A stretch of 64,000 nt of DNA from Dicaeum eximium (Eukaryota; Chordata; Aves; Passeriformes; Dicaeidae), in assembly GCA_013396995.1 (NCBI GenBank), contig VWZP01003839.1:834815-898814 (forward strand). The letters run 5' to 3'. A program made the position numbers and the translations under genes. The notes below the pieces were generated by a model, which did not search any database, had not been told where the DNA came from, and saw only the letters and a list, made by a program, of their open reading frames with translations. Position 1 is the stretch's first letter. Each line of letters opens with the position of its first letter. Below, piece by piece: positions 1 through 11,563 of this stretch.

Positions 1-3000
1 TTTCTCAGAACACCTAAACAAATTTATCTAAAAATTAGCTGTGAAAATTTTATTTGCATGTACTTTTACATTCAAGGAAATTCAAAATTAGTTTCTATTA
101 AGGGTACCAAAGTCAGCACAAATGGCACAAATCCTTGGATGGTAAATATGTGCCTTGCTCTGTTTGAAGAAATCTGGCTTCAAAATGACAAAGTTATAGA
201 CTTTTGAAAACACGCATCCTGGTTTGCACAGCAGGTTTTTAACTTCAGAAGCAAACACCAGGATGTGATGTTCTGAATATTCACTTTCAGTATATTTGAA
301 AGCTCACACCTACTTGTATTTGAATGTGTGATTACTTTCAGTACTGCATTGTTCTGAATCAGTTACAAAAAGAAAAGGGCGCTGGAGACCTTACTGTTTA
401 TAATAAATCATGTTTCTGCTTTCAGTCAGAGAATGAAAGAATATAGGCATTCTACTCACAGGAACTACTATTACTCCTGTAGACATAAACTTTTAGATAG
501 AGCTTCCTTCAAGAAAGACCATGATCTAGGAAATATGCTGATTCAAACCATTATGTGGAGAAAATATACTTACATTTCTGTGACCTCATTATCTTAATTT
601 CTCAATTCATTGGAGACTTTGCATGCTTTGACAGATCTCTTGCAGTGCTGTCCCTGATGCTTCTTTCTGGCCAGAACTGTAATTGTGTTTTCCTCCTCAC
701 TTTCTCAGTGACACTTGGTGATTTATGCTGCCTTGGAAATAAATAATCTGGCTTGGGATAAGAGAAAAACAAAACTGAGTAACAAAAAACAATGCTGCAC
801 CCTCCTAGCAGAATACTGAACACAGCTAAAGGGCATCAAATACGGGCACAATCAATAACATGCTCAGAACTGAATGCTTCTTTCAAGCTTTGGCTTAAAA
901 CTTCTGTTAGTTACTGGAACTGTTCACCATCCTTTTGCCTAGATCACAGTTTCAGACTGAATTTTGGAATGAATAAGAAAGTGCATTTCTGCCAGTTGAC
1001 ATGGCTAGCTCAGTTCTGAGTTCACCAGCCTGGATTCATCATAAGTGACAGAGGACAGCTGAGACAGAGAGAAGGTGAAATGCTTAAAGTGGGTGCTTAA
1101 AAACAGGTAAGAATAATGCTGTCAAAATAGCTGCTATTTTATGTGTGCCTCCTGTACCAGAGTAACACTTACAGTTAATACCTCCCTGCATACTGCTTGT
1201 TATGTACACAGTATGAAGAAGCAATTGGAGGAATAATGCACAAGAAGTTAGTGAAAGAATAGTATTTAAAGGTTTTGTTTCTCAAGAAGAGCCATACATC
1301 CCTGAATTCAGTAAAATGTCCCACAACCTGAGATTATCACAAGCCATTCATGGTTTTCATATTCAGTAAAGTATTAGCTAAGTAAAGGAAATATTTATTT
1401 ATTACTTTGTTCTATTTTGTTTCTTGAAATAATGGCTCATTAGTGAAATATCTGTAATTGATATATTTTTAAAAAATCAGAAATTAATTTAAACAAAATG
1501 GGCCTTTACTCCCAGATTTTCCCTTTGACTTTCATTTATCTTTTTAGTAGTAAATATTCAGAATTTCTTTTTATGGTGTACTGTAATAATAAAAGCTTAC
1601 TGCTCCTGGTTTTACTACAATTCTGGACTCATACCAGAAAACTGGTATTCTGTAAAAGTCCTGATATCACTTTCTTGAAAGGCTTATCTGTAGGTACTAG
1701 ATATCATGAGATACTAAATCCCATTTTCAAAGCCTAGAAGAACTAGAAAAAACAAACAATTTTAATGGTTCATACTTGAGAATACAGCATTTCTAACCTG
1801 TAGGGTAACAGAAAGATGAAACATACATCCAAAAACTATTTAAAACATATTACTTTATGTGCCAATTTCTTTGAATTAATTTTCTTTCAATGAAAGCCAT
1901 GCAGAGCAGGGAGAGGTTAAAAACGGATGTGAACTCCTGCCCCTCCAGTCTTCTGGGAAGATTTCCCACTGATCTGCCAGAACTGTACTTTTAAAAATAA
2001 TTTTTAAAATAAGAATTTTGGTTAGAGTTAGCTCTATCCTGAAAAACAGCACCTCTGCATACCAGGGCTGTTCTAGCTCTCTCCCAGAATTACAAACCAT
2101 CTCCTGTTTTTCTGGGGGACTGAGAGTCTTTAATAAAAGCACGTACTTCATCAGAGCTCAGGTATGAGAACAGGTTTTGTTTCACAGGGAAGGACTCATG
2201 GGTCAGGGTAAATTTTAAATAGCACAGCTTTCTATCCAAAATGAAGCCTCACTGTGACTTTGTCCTTGAGATCATTAGAACACGTGGGAGACCCATCAAA
2301 ACACTGAGGCTGCTCTCTCCTGAGGAGCCAGCTGTATTCCCAAAGGCTTCAGTGAAGCTCAAGCAAGAAGTTTGCAAGGAGGTCCCTCAGCTTTCCAAAC
2401 AAGTTTGGGGTTCTAAAGGAGAGGACTTTCTTTAACAACAACAAATAGAAGTCACCACTCTGATCCTCCAGCTCACATTATTAGAACAAGATTCATTACA
2501 TTTCTGTTTTATTGCTCTCCTAGCTGGAAAATGACTTTGAAATGGGAAAACAGTGATCTGGTCTTAAGGCAAGAAAATCTGGGATTTTCTTTATGTTGAT
2601 CTTGTTCTCTGTCTCTAAGGCCTTTTGGTCCAACAGAAATGTATTCATTCATGTAACACAGAACATGAAACAAAGCAGATTTATAACCTTCCTTTGCCAA
2701 AATTTGGTGTTATATATGGGGAAATAAATCTGAAGTTGAATCAGCTTTTCAGGTACCTACTATCTGGCCTCTTTCTTTTTTTGAGCATATGGTTAACATG
2801 GGAATGCTAGAATCAGTTATTTTAATGATTTTTAATATTTGGGACATTTTTTCCCCATTATTTTGTAGTCAACAATTGTGAATAACACCCTGCCATCATT
2901 TTTGCAAATGGAGAAACAAAAACAAATACTTGTAAATCAGAAGTTAGTATAATAACATCTTTTAAAATTTTACATAAATCTGTTAAATAGTGGAGCTACT

Positions 3001-4600
3001 TACACTTTTAGATAAAGTTTATCTTTAGATAAAGTTTAGATAAAGTAAATATATCTTGATAGAATATTAAATATGTTCATACATTGAATAACAGTAATTG
3101 TCCTCCTGGACAATGCCATAGTAAGAATGCAAATTAAAAAAGTGCCTTCCACGTTGAAAATATTTATTCCTTTACAGGTTTTATACTGTAAGTTAAAAAA
3201 AAAAATAGACATTGTGACTGTTATAAACTGAGGTAACTCAAAGGCAACTTCATATTCAAATCAGGACATAAATATTGTCTGTAAGATACTGTGTAACACA
3301 GGACATTTCATGACCTCCTGAAAGTCCTATTAGCTCAATTAATTTGATGAAGCATTGCATTGGATTCAGAAATGCCATTTTAAAAAATGTAAAAAAACTT
3401 TGGTCTGATTACAGTTTATTACCATACTGGAATAGCTGTAGAAAATATTTATAAAATATAATGTTTATATTATGTATCTGAAAATAGATAGCTTTGAAGT
3501 TCCCCTATTCTGCTGACTGGTCCAGCAAGAAAACATGACTTGTCACTAACACTCTTGGCTTTTCATTATTTTACTGGGTGACAGCATCCCTCATACATGA
3601 AACGTATATTTACATGTAATTTACAATGAACAAATAAATCATTAGTGGCTTTGAGTAGCAATTTTTAATCTCAACAATATTTAATTTTTTAAAAAAGTTA
3701 TTTTATTTCTAGTGAGAGTTACTTGATATCTAAAATTTCTGAGTGACTTGAGGACCAACTGTAAGCTAAGGCTCTGGAGCTGAGCTTCAGAGGATTTCAG
3801 GAATCATTCTTAATGCAGGGTCTACTTTCAATTTACAAAATACTCGTGGGGGTGACTCATTCTAAATCACTCTCAGCATTCTGTGTTCCACTAGAGCGAG
3901 ACCCAAGCAGTGGCTAGGACTGTACAGAAAGCAGAGCAGGGCCATATGCTCGGTGGGCTGCTCGGCTGCACTTTTTGGAAAGGACTGATACAACACTGCG
4001 GGGGATGCTTTTTTCTCCCCCATATGTTGCACTAGTTAAAAGTTACAGTGAACTCAACTCCTGAGACAGCAAATGAAATTAGACAGAACATTGTAGCCTG
4101 GTGACGTCTTTGGAAACAATCTGCAAACCCAGTAGTCTGGTATACGTGGAATAATGTTTAAGGACAGATGTGACACCCTTTGGCACTGACCCCCCCGGTA
4201 CGCCTGTGCCTGCGAGGAGTCTTTGGGGCTTGGGTGACTTGTTTAGGCAGAGCTCGGTAGAAATAATTCCCTGCAATGAAGAACGACGGCAAGGGAAAGT
4301 GCAGCTTAGCTTTCATCTGGAACTTCTGTCCTCAGGGATTTTGAAGCTGTATTTGTTAAGTGGCACATCATATCCACCTGTAGCACCTACAGATTTACAG
4401 AGATACAGTTCTAGTTCTCTGGGTATATGTGAATCTGCTTATGTGCACTGTCTCTTTGGCTGACCGGGATTTAAAGAGCAAACGCTCCCATACCTGCTTA
4501 ACTAGAATATTTATCCCTTTGAATCCAAATCAACAATTTTTTAAAAGGATCACCGAAATCCTCCCAAACTTAGTGAAATTATTTTGGTGTCTGCAGTAAC
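1..4600. other. AT-rich non-coding stretch, no gene seen
   Basis: Both strands are rich in stops; the open frames are under about 100 codons and none resembles a known protein. I found no LINE, LTR or RNA gene. The only local structures are a short TTTAGATAAAG-type tandem at about 3006-3047 and small A or T runs. A good splice-donor-like string (CAG followed by gtaaga) sits near 1104, but no matching exon frame supports it. This could be intergenic DNA or part of a long intron. Confidence 0.6.
3006..3047. repeat. Short TTTAGATAAAG tandem repeat
   Basis: About four imperfect copies of a unit close to ttagataaagt lie head to tail. The unit partly overlaps its own reverse complement (ctttat/ataaag), so the tract can also fold back. 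The copies differ slightly in spacing, which suggests replication slippage. No function is implied. Confidence 0.6.
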
Positions 4601-4612
4601 AGAGCATACCCT

Positions 4613-4663
4613 CAGTTACTAGAAACTCCTCTGTTTTTTCATAATTTAGTCCTTTACGCCCCT
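4613..4663 (-). other. Candidate minus-strand exon beside an orphan CpG island
   Basis: Read on the minus strand, a long pyrimidine run (15 T, then CTTTCTCTC) ends in CAG at about 4664, which is a strong 3' splice-site shape. About 50 bases later comes GGTATG, a usable 5' splice site. The open frame between them reads GRKGLNYEKTEEFLVTE, which I do not recognise. The piece lies just downstream, on the minus strand, of the CpG island at 4790-5250, so it could be an early exon of a transcript starting there. The poly(A) run on the plus strand could equally mimic a polypyrimidine tract by chance. Low confidence. Confidence 0.15.
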
Positions 4664-4789
4664 GGAGAGAAAGAAAAAAAAAAAAAAAAGGTAAGGTGGA
4701 GAAGACCAGGGCTCCTGGGAAATGCGGAGTTAACATAAGCCGGTTTTGTTGGCAGGAGTAGGAAATGGCTCACTCCCGCAGTCAATTTG

Positions 4790-5250
4790 CCTAATTGATT
4801 AGAAGCGCGATTGCCGCGGCAGAGGAGGGGACACCCCGGGGATGTGCCCAGGGCCGGGAGCTTGCGCGGCGGCCTCACAGAAATGGGGCTCCGGCGCCGA
4901 GAAATCATTTCCCACCGCCCATCCTCTGGCTCGGCACCCGCGGCCATCCCCAGCGAGTCCCCGAGCACAAACCCGCCGGGCTGACTTGGCCAGAGGGGCC
5001 CAGCAGCAGCAGCGGAGCCCTGGGTGTCCCTCCCGGGGCAGCGGGGCCCGGCGGGCGCTGGGCCCATCCCGGCCGGGAGCAGCTCAGCCCCTGCGCCGGG
5101 GCTCTCCAAGGCACAAATCTTGCTTGGCCCACCCGCGATCAGTCGGGGCTTTGCTTCTGTGGCGTTTGCTGCCCCGTCGCTGCTCGGAGCAGGAGCAGAA
5201 ATGCCGAGTGACAGCAGTCCCAAGCCTGGCCCCGCGGCAGCTGCGTGGTT
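4790..5250. promoter_or_regulatory. Orphan CpG island, candidate promoter
   Basis: This block of roughly 450 bases is strikingly GC-rich and dense in CpG (for example gaagcgcgattgccgcgg, ccggcgccgag and cggcgggcgc), while the flanks are AT-rich. In vertebrates such islands usually mark promoters. No recognisable coding exon lies inside it. The long open frames on both strands (up to 189 codons on the minus strand) are compositionally biased and unlike any protein I know, so I treat them as chance frames in GC-rich DNA. A TAATTGATTA homeodomain-dimer motif sits on its left edge. It may drive a non-coding RNA, a gene whose exons lie outside the window, or an unrecognised small gene. Confidence 0.6.
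4792..4801. promoter_or_regulatory. P2-type paired homeodomain dimer site TAATTGATTA
   Basis: The ten bases match TAAT-N2-ATTA, the P2 palindrome bound cooperatively by paired-class homeodomain dimers. It sits on the boundary between AT-rich DNA and the CpG island. A ten-base match occurs by chance in AT-rich DNA, so the position is the main point in its favour. Confidence 0.3.
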
Positions 5251-5360
5251 CTCTAATCCTCCCTCTCGGGATGCTGCCCTGGCACTTCACAGTGCAGTAA
5301 CCCAGCCCCTCGTCTGGGCTTTTCCAACTTGGCTTCATTACTATTACCATGATAAAGACC

Positions 5361-5363
<3 letters not shown>

Positions 5364-5416
<53 letters not shown>
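5364..5416. repeat. 53-base poly(T) tract
   Basis: An uninterrupted run of 53 T lies just downstream of the CpG island on the plus strand. On the minus strand it is a poly(A), as at the end of a retroposed copy. I found no target-site duplication around it and no recognisable parent sequence upstream on the minus strand. A homopolymer this long is probably length-polymorphic, and the assembled length may be inexact. Confidence 0.9.
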
Positions 5417-5417
5417 C

Positions 5418-6720
5418 TTTCTGACTTCCCTTTTCAAGTCTCTACTTGCTCTTGACTTTTCTGAATTTCTCTTTGAAACCTTGACACTTTGGTCGTTCTC
5501 CCAGACAGATCTAATTACAAGAGTTCAAATAAACCTTGGGGTTTTTTGTTGGGCTGGGAGGTGAGGGAGTGAGGAGAAAGCACGGATAACAGAGAGATGC
5601 TGTAAAGATTTGCTGGGAGAACTCACCTCCTCCCAAAGCTCTTCAGGTCTTCTCTGCAATTCTGAGTGCCCAGAAAGTTGAAGCTGTGGGACATAACCCA
5701 ACATCCAGGTTTAGCATAAAACAGAAATACCAAAGTGTAAGCCTAACAGGATAAATAGAAATTGGAGACTGCCAAATGTTTCAGTGTGCAATACTCTGAC
5801 TTCTTCCAATGAGACTTCACCATTCTTACCTTGAGAAAAAAATATGCTAACAATTTCAATTTTAAAAAGAAGAAAAACCCATGTGAATGCTCATTCAAAG
5901 CATCACACTGTGAAACAGCCTGTTGGCTTACAGTCTGCTACAGCACTCATTAGGTGCTCATGTGAATGTAAATGCCTTTTAATTTTTTCCCCGTATCTCC
6001 AGGATTCACTGGAATTCCTGGACAGCTCCCAAACTCCAAACCAACCCACTCCCCTTAACTTGTAGGACTTACTGACCCCCATGTTGCTAGGGCTGCCATG
6101 TACAAAAAGAATAAGGTATGTATTTCTGGAGCCCTTTATGAAAAGTTCTCTCTGATTCAGACATGACAGAACTCAGGTCTACCTTCCTGAGAGCAGCACA
6201 ATTTCAGGCATGGTTCACCTTGGGTGGTTTACAGAGATTCTCCTTTATGTCAGTACAAAAAAAGGCAGTCAGCTAGGGAGGGCCACACAGCCATCATCAA
6301 AACTCAGTGTAAAAAGGAGTGCTATGACAGGGGTTAGACATTTACCCTGCTGACATTCATAAATCACCTGGAACAAAGACACACGGGAAAACTGAGCCTA
6401 GCCTCATCAGAATAATTATTTCTGTTATCACCTATTCAGTATTTAGTTCTGTCACTAGAGGTGCTAATACATTATTAGGAAGTCAGCCTGTATTCCTACC
6501 TGGAAGATAGATGTTTCTTTTTCTCCTATTACTTCCCAACTCCTTTTCTTTTTCAGGCTGTAAGTCCTTGTACATCCATACACTTCATCAGTGAGGCTCC
6601 TGATTTAGTATTCTAAGGACCACTATTAGAACCACTAGACACAGCTTTAATCCTTTTGACAAACTACTTGTATTCCTCCTGTATTAATCTTAGCGTCCAT
6701 AATACATCATGCAGTGACAG
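5418..6720. other. Non-coding stretch, nothing recognised
   Basis: AT-leaning sequence with many stops on both strands. I see no repeat family, RNA gene or credible exon. Confidence 0.5.
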
Positions 6721-6724
6721 AGTA

Positions 6725-7510
6725 CTGGATAATTTTATTAAACCTGTGGATGACACCAGGTGGGAAGAGACTATCAGGAAGCTGGGTTTAGAATACAGAG
6801 TGATGTGGATAAATTGAAAGCCTGGTCTGAAGCAGCAGCAGCAGACTATCCAGCACAGACAAATGCAAGACAGGGCACACGGACAAGAATAATGCACTGC
6901 ATGAAGCCAGGCTGCCAAGCAGCTGCTTAGAGCGTGAGATGAAAGCTGAGTAACTACCAAAGACTGCAAGCTTTGCAAACCCAGACACTGCAAGAGGAAC
7001 CAGAAGCATAAATCCAGGCTGGAAATCACAAAAGATAATAATTCAGTCATTATGCTGTGTTACATCTTTGAGGCAGTACCACAGCCAGATGTGTGTGGGC
7101 TGCTTCAAGAGGGACACTGAATAGATGAAGAGAGCAATGAAGGTCAACAGAAGTTCAGAAAATGCAAGTAATTAAAATGGTGATAGCTTGAAAAAAATAC
7201 TGAAGAAATTATGATCTGCAAGGCTGTGTAAAGGAATTGATAGGATTTTTTCCTATTTATTTGGTTACTGCGAAAAAATAATTTAAAAATTAATTTTAAA
7301 AAAGAGGAATGGCTCTAGGAATGGCAGGAAGAAGGTTGAGGTTCCAGGTTGAGAAATACACACTTTAAAGGTAAGGAGATGGGAAATCTGGACCAAGTTT
7401 GACAGGGAAAGCAGGTCCCTGAGAAAAGGTTTTATAAATATCTCTTAATGATGAGTGGATATTATCTGAGGCTGCACTGGGAAGATGAGTGGTTTAGATT
7501 ATCTTTTCTT
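6725..7510 (+). repeat. Decayed CR1 LINE fragment, sense orientation
   Basis: The order of short matches follows the avian CR1 ORF2 3' part and 3' UTR. First comes gatgacaccaggtgggaag (CR1 reads gatgacaccaagctgggag), then a gtggataaattgaaagcctgg-like stretch (CR1 gatctggacaggctgga). Next is a region rich in aggacattgaggtgctg-like words around 7110, and last gatgagtggtttagattat at the 3' side, like the CR1 'ggcatggtttagtgg' part. Many substitutions and small indels remove any reading frame. The family assignment rests on remembered consensus similarity, and the exact ends are approximate. Confidence 0.45.
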
Positions 7511-9480
7511 TAAAATAAAGGAATCTTCCAGTTCTACAGTTCCAATAATCTAATAAGCCCAAAACTTTTGCAGTTAACAGAATTTTCCAAGATCCATCCC
7601 CTTAAAAAAATGTACACGTTTTGACAAGAATCTCATAAAAATGAGCCAAAATATTTATTAGCTATGCTATTGATTCACCTGTATTTTACCATCCTCTACA
7701 AAAAGCTGTTATCTGTTCATATTTTATTGTAATATACTGGGAGAAAAATTTTGTCTTGTGCTTAACTAAGTAGAGAGTGCAACAAGCCATAAACTCTAGA
7801 CCATGAAGTCTATCTACAGTACCTGATCTTAAAAAATTAAATCAGCACTCCTAAGCTGGGAGTGATTTCAGCAAAAGAGAACCATCAACCTGCATGCTCC
7901 CTAGTATGCTTTTCTGTTAATTCTTATGTCCAGAGATGGAAAGAAAAACATCAAGGAATGACAGACTGATTTATTATACTAGAGTATATACTAGATTACT
8001 AAAAATAGGTTATGTAGAAATAAATTAAATAATATCTTAAATTAATTTACATAAAAGTTTTTCTTTACCTATGATATATCAAATTATCACAGTTTATCAA
8101 CATGAATCTAAGCATTCTTTTTAATTTTCTGCTTAAAAATATTTTATAGAAAAATCACATGAGAATAATTACTTCATGCTCCAACAATTTTTCTTTAAAT
8201 TATGCAAATCACCTCTGTATAACACAATTCAGTTTGGTATCCCCTTCTTCTGTTTTTTGAAGCTTTTAAAACACATTGACACACTGGGCCACATTGAACT
8301 CCTGTATAAAGTTAAATTTCTACCTAAATTTGCTGGATTTATAGTAATATCCAATGTTACTTTTTCCTTTTTTTTTTTTTCTATCAAGCAGAGAACTGAC
8401 TCAAGGCTACTGCAGTTACAAAGCACAATGAAGTTTTATGTCACTGATGTTACATCTTTGGACTTTACTGTGAGATCACTCTGCACTTTGCAGCAGGACA
8501 GGAGATAATTCTGTTGATTTTTTTTCCCCCGTTCAGTCTGAAGGATTTTTTGTATTCCCAGTAAATTCCCAAATAATTTTCTGAGGCTTGAGCAATACTC
8601 ACTGAACTTTTTCAGGATTTGACTGCATCATCCTTTCACCACCCCACAGAAATTTTCTACCTGGTAGATAGCTCATTCAGTTCTGAATTATCAGAGTCTT
8701 ATCTTTGGATCTGACCCTAACATAGATCATAAATATCAAAATACTTACCCTTAAGCCTTGTAAATTAAATGCATATAGTTTCTATATGGATGACAAAGGC
8801 AGTTTTCATTTTCTCCCTGAACACACTTTTAACATGCATAGGCAGGAGTAGGGACATCCTAGTTCAAAGTGAACTTTTTGGCCTCTTGGGGGCACAGGAA
8901 AGTTTGGTTCCTGCAGCAACTGCAATTCCTTTACAGGATCCCTCCAGTTCGGCTTTCAGCTACAGTAGTACAAATCAAAAGCAACCTCCTGGTGCTAGCA
9001 TGGATACTGAGCAAAAGTTAACACTATATACATATAATAAAAAAATTCAACCTGTGTGTGCTGGAGGTGTGCCCTGGTTGCCATGGAAGTGGTAATCATC
9101 AATTTCCTGGCTAGTGTGGGATCCAAGTACCCTTCAACATAGCTTTAATGTTGTTTTTCACACTTGCAAAAGATACAGATTTTGGCTGTAGTTCAGGCGT
9201 TCCCAAGTGAAATAAACTCTTTTCCCTGACACGGTGCTAGGATGTTTAACTTAACAACACAGAACAAAACAAAACAAAACAGAAGAACAAACCAACCCCA
9301 AACAACCAAGAAAAAAAGAGAAAAAAAAGTTTAAAAAAGTAATAGTCACGTTGTGCTGAAACTCTTACAGTATTACCTTCAACATTTCCAACAACCCCCT
9401 GCCAGTATCCATTCAAACTGGTGGCTCAATGTACCTGAGACAGCTAATTAAAAAAGGAAGTGGTCAAAGTCATGCTTTTG
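7511..9480. other. AT-rich non-coding stretch, no gene seen
   Basis: No credible exon is visible. A (AAAAC)n-like low-complexity patch lies at about 9259-9330. The frame at 8769-9095 on the plus strand has no recognisable domain and ordinary non-coding composition. Confidence 0.5.
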
Positions 9481-9550
9481 TTTTTTGGTGGTTTTTTTTG
9501 TTTTGTTTTTTGTTTTTTTTTTTTTTTTTTTTTTAGGNNNNNNTTTTTTG
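9481..9550. repeat. T-rich low-complexity tract with a small assembly gap
   Basis: Runs of T separated by single G bases surround six unknown bases (9538-9543). The gap probably reflects failure to resolve the homopolymer rather than missing unique sequence. Confidence 0.85.
9538..9543. other. Assembly gap, 6 N
   Basis: Six unresolved bases inside a poly(T) tract. Confidence 0.99.
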
Positions 9551-10973
9551 TAAACTTCAAAGGTGATCTCTCTCCTTCCTCCTCTTTACATTTTACTGTC
9601 TGGCTTTCTGCCCATCCTGCAGCTGTTGGCTGAGCCTGTCTTTCATGGCGTCAAACCTGCCTCCTCACGGTCCATAAAGTTACAGCAGAGATCGTGATAC
9701 GCAGGTGTGGAAAAGCCAGAAGTGCAAGATGGGCCCGTTAATGATTTTTCTGGCACCCCATGCTGAGCTGCTGAAAAAAAAAAAAAGAGAGAGCAGCTCG
9801 CAGAAGGCAAGGGACTCTTTGTTTGCAGAGGTATTTGAGATTGTATTGCTTCTCCCACGGCAAAGGTGTTGGGTTTTCGCTTTAAGGGCTGTTTACAGAA
9901 ATGATTCACCTTTTATACAGCTTTTAAAAAATGCTTTGAGGCTTTAATTGGAATCGGGATTTATATCACACCAGTATGAAAACTCTTACTTTTCATTTAA
10001 CCCCCCATTAAATCATTCAATGATCTTCCTCAGTGATAAGCAGCCACCTCCCATTGTGTGGACTTCACAGAGGAAAACAAAAATCAGGCACTAGGGATTG
10101 ATTTGTGTCATAAACTTTCATCTAGAAATTTCTGCACCCATTACAGTTGGGCAGTGAAGGCAGAGGGGACCAACTGCTGGGGGAGAAAAAGAGCAAAACA
10201 GGAAAAAACACAACGATTTGCTGCCGTTCTTGAAATAACCGAACAATTTAATGAACTATATCTTAAACTCTTACCTTATAAAAGTCACTTAAAAATCTGC
10301 TTTATTTTAAACAGTCCCTGAGCTGTGAACTGGGCCTAAAGAACAACTTTTAACAACTCCAGCTGAAGATTTTTAGAAATAGGTGCCTGAAATTAATAGT
10401 CTACAGGAACCACTTTCCAGAACACATAATTGACACATGATACTCTCCACCACTCGGAATCAATGGGACTTGAATTTTTGGATCATCCAAACACCAAGGC
10501 ATGGCCTGGATTTCACAAAATATTTAGTGCCCAACTTCAACCAGTGTCCCTATCTCCCTCTAGGAGAGAGAGCCTGAAAAGCTGCTTGTGGGCTTTCAAT
10601 CTGTCCCTGAGCCCCTAATTAAGTGTGGGATGCCAGCACTTCTGCAACATCTAGGTCCTAGATTCCCTACCACTCCAAACTTTAGGCATTTGTATTTTTA
10701 CCTGGGGCCTTTACACCAATGTTTTAAAGCTGGGCAGCATTTTGGTGCTAAAAAAGAGTGAGCAAATAAGGACTGAGAGAAGCAGCAAGTGAGGAACATA
10801 TTGCAACGGGATGGGAGGTTTAAAAGGAGTTAGTGAGTCAGAAAAGTGTCATCTCTGCTGTTTGCTCATGCAGCAAAAGTTTATAGAGGGAGGGATTTGT
10901 CTACACAGAGCTACTGGGCATTGCCCAAATCTCAAAAGTGCAAGTCCAGTTCTGCAACTGCTTATCCATCCAG
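9551..10973. other. Non-coding stretch before the first LTR
   Basis: No known repeat, RNA gene or convincing exon is visible. Open frames here are short and without recognisable motifs. Confidence 0.5.
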
Positions 10974-11563
10974 ACCTATGCCATGGTTTAACCCCAGCCA
11001 GCAGCCAAACCCCACGCAGCCACTGGCTGCCTCCCCCACCAGCAGCATCAGGGAGAGAATCAGAAGGGTAAAAGATAGAAAACTTATAGGTTGAGACAAA
11101 GGCAGTTTAATAGGGAAAGGAAAAGCCACAAAAACAAGTGAAGCAAAACAAGAAATTGATTCACTTCCCAGAGGAAGGCAGGTGTTCAGCCAGGACAGCA
11201 GTGCTCCATCACATGCAATGACTACTTGGGAAGACAAAGGCCATCACTCCAAACATCCCCCCATGTCCTTCTTCACCTACTTTATATACTGAGCTTGATG
11301 TCATGTGGTTTGGAATGTCCCCTTGCTCTGTTGATGCCACCTGTCCTGGCTGTATCTCCTTCCAGCCTCCCATTCACCCCCAACTTCCTCACCAGTGTGT
11401 AAGTACCAAAAGCAGAAAAGGCCTTGGCTCTGTGCAAGCCCCACTCAGCGATAAAACATCTCAAAATTAGCAACCCTGTGCTCAGCACAAATCCAAAACA
11501 CTGCCCCATACCAGCCACTGTGAATAAAATAAACTCTACCCCAGCCAAAATCAGCACAACCTA
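10974..11563 (-). mobile_element. Solo LTR of an avian ERVL-like retrovirus, with ACCTA target duplication
   Basis: The LTR runs from 10979 (tg) to 11558 (ca), 580 bases, and is bracketed by the perfect 5-bp duplication ACCTA (10974-10978 and 11559-11563). On the minus strand it starts TGTGCTGATTTTGGCTGGGG and ends GGGGTTAAACCATGGCA, matching the widespread avian LTR I recall. Minus-strand landmarks are a TATATAAAG TATA box (about 11281-11289), a decayed CRE-like ATGACATCA just upstream, and a TATTAAAC polyadenylation-type signal at 11105-11112. No internal viral genes are present on either side, so this is a solo LTR left by recombination between the two LTRs of a provirus. The 5-bp duplication fits ERVL/class III rather than class I (4 bp) or class II (6 bp). 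Substitutions are few, so it is moderately young. Confidence 0.88.

Noticed and set aside
4654..5223. 189-codon minus-strand frame in the orphan CpG island
   Set aside because: Gly/Pro/Ala-rich with a poly-Phe end coded by the oligo(A) run. It overlaps equally long frames in other phases, as expected of GC-rich non-coding DNA.
5364..5416. Poly(T) as the tail of a processed pseudogene on the minus strand
   Set aside because: No coding remnant, no target duplication and no recognisable parent gene upstream of the tail.
10974..11563. Full-length endogenous retrovirus
   Set aside because: The exact 5-bp duplication closes directly on a single LTR, so no internal gag/pol region remains at this site.
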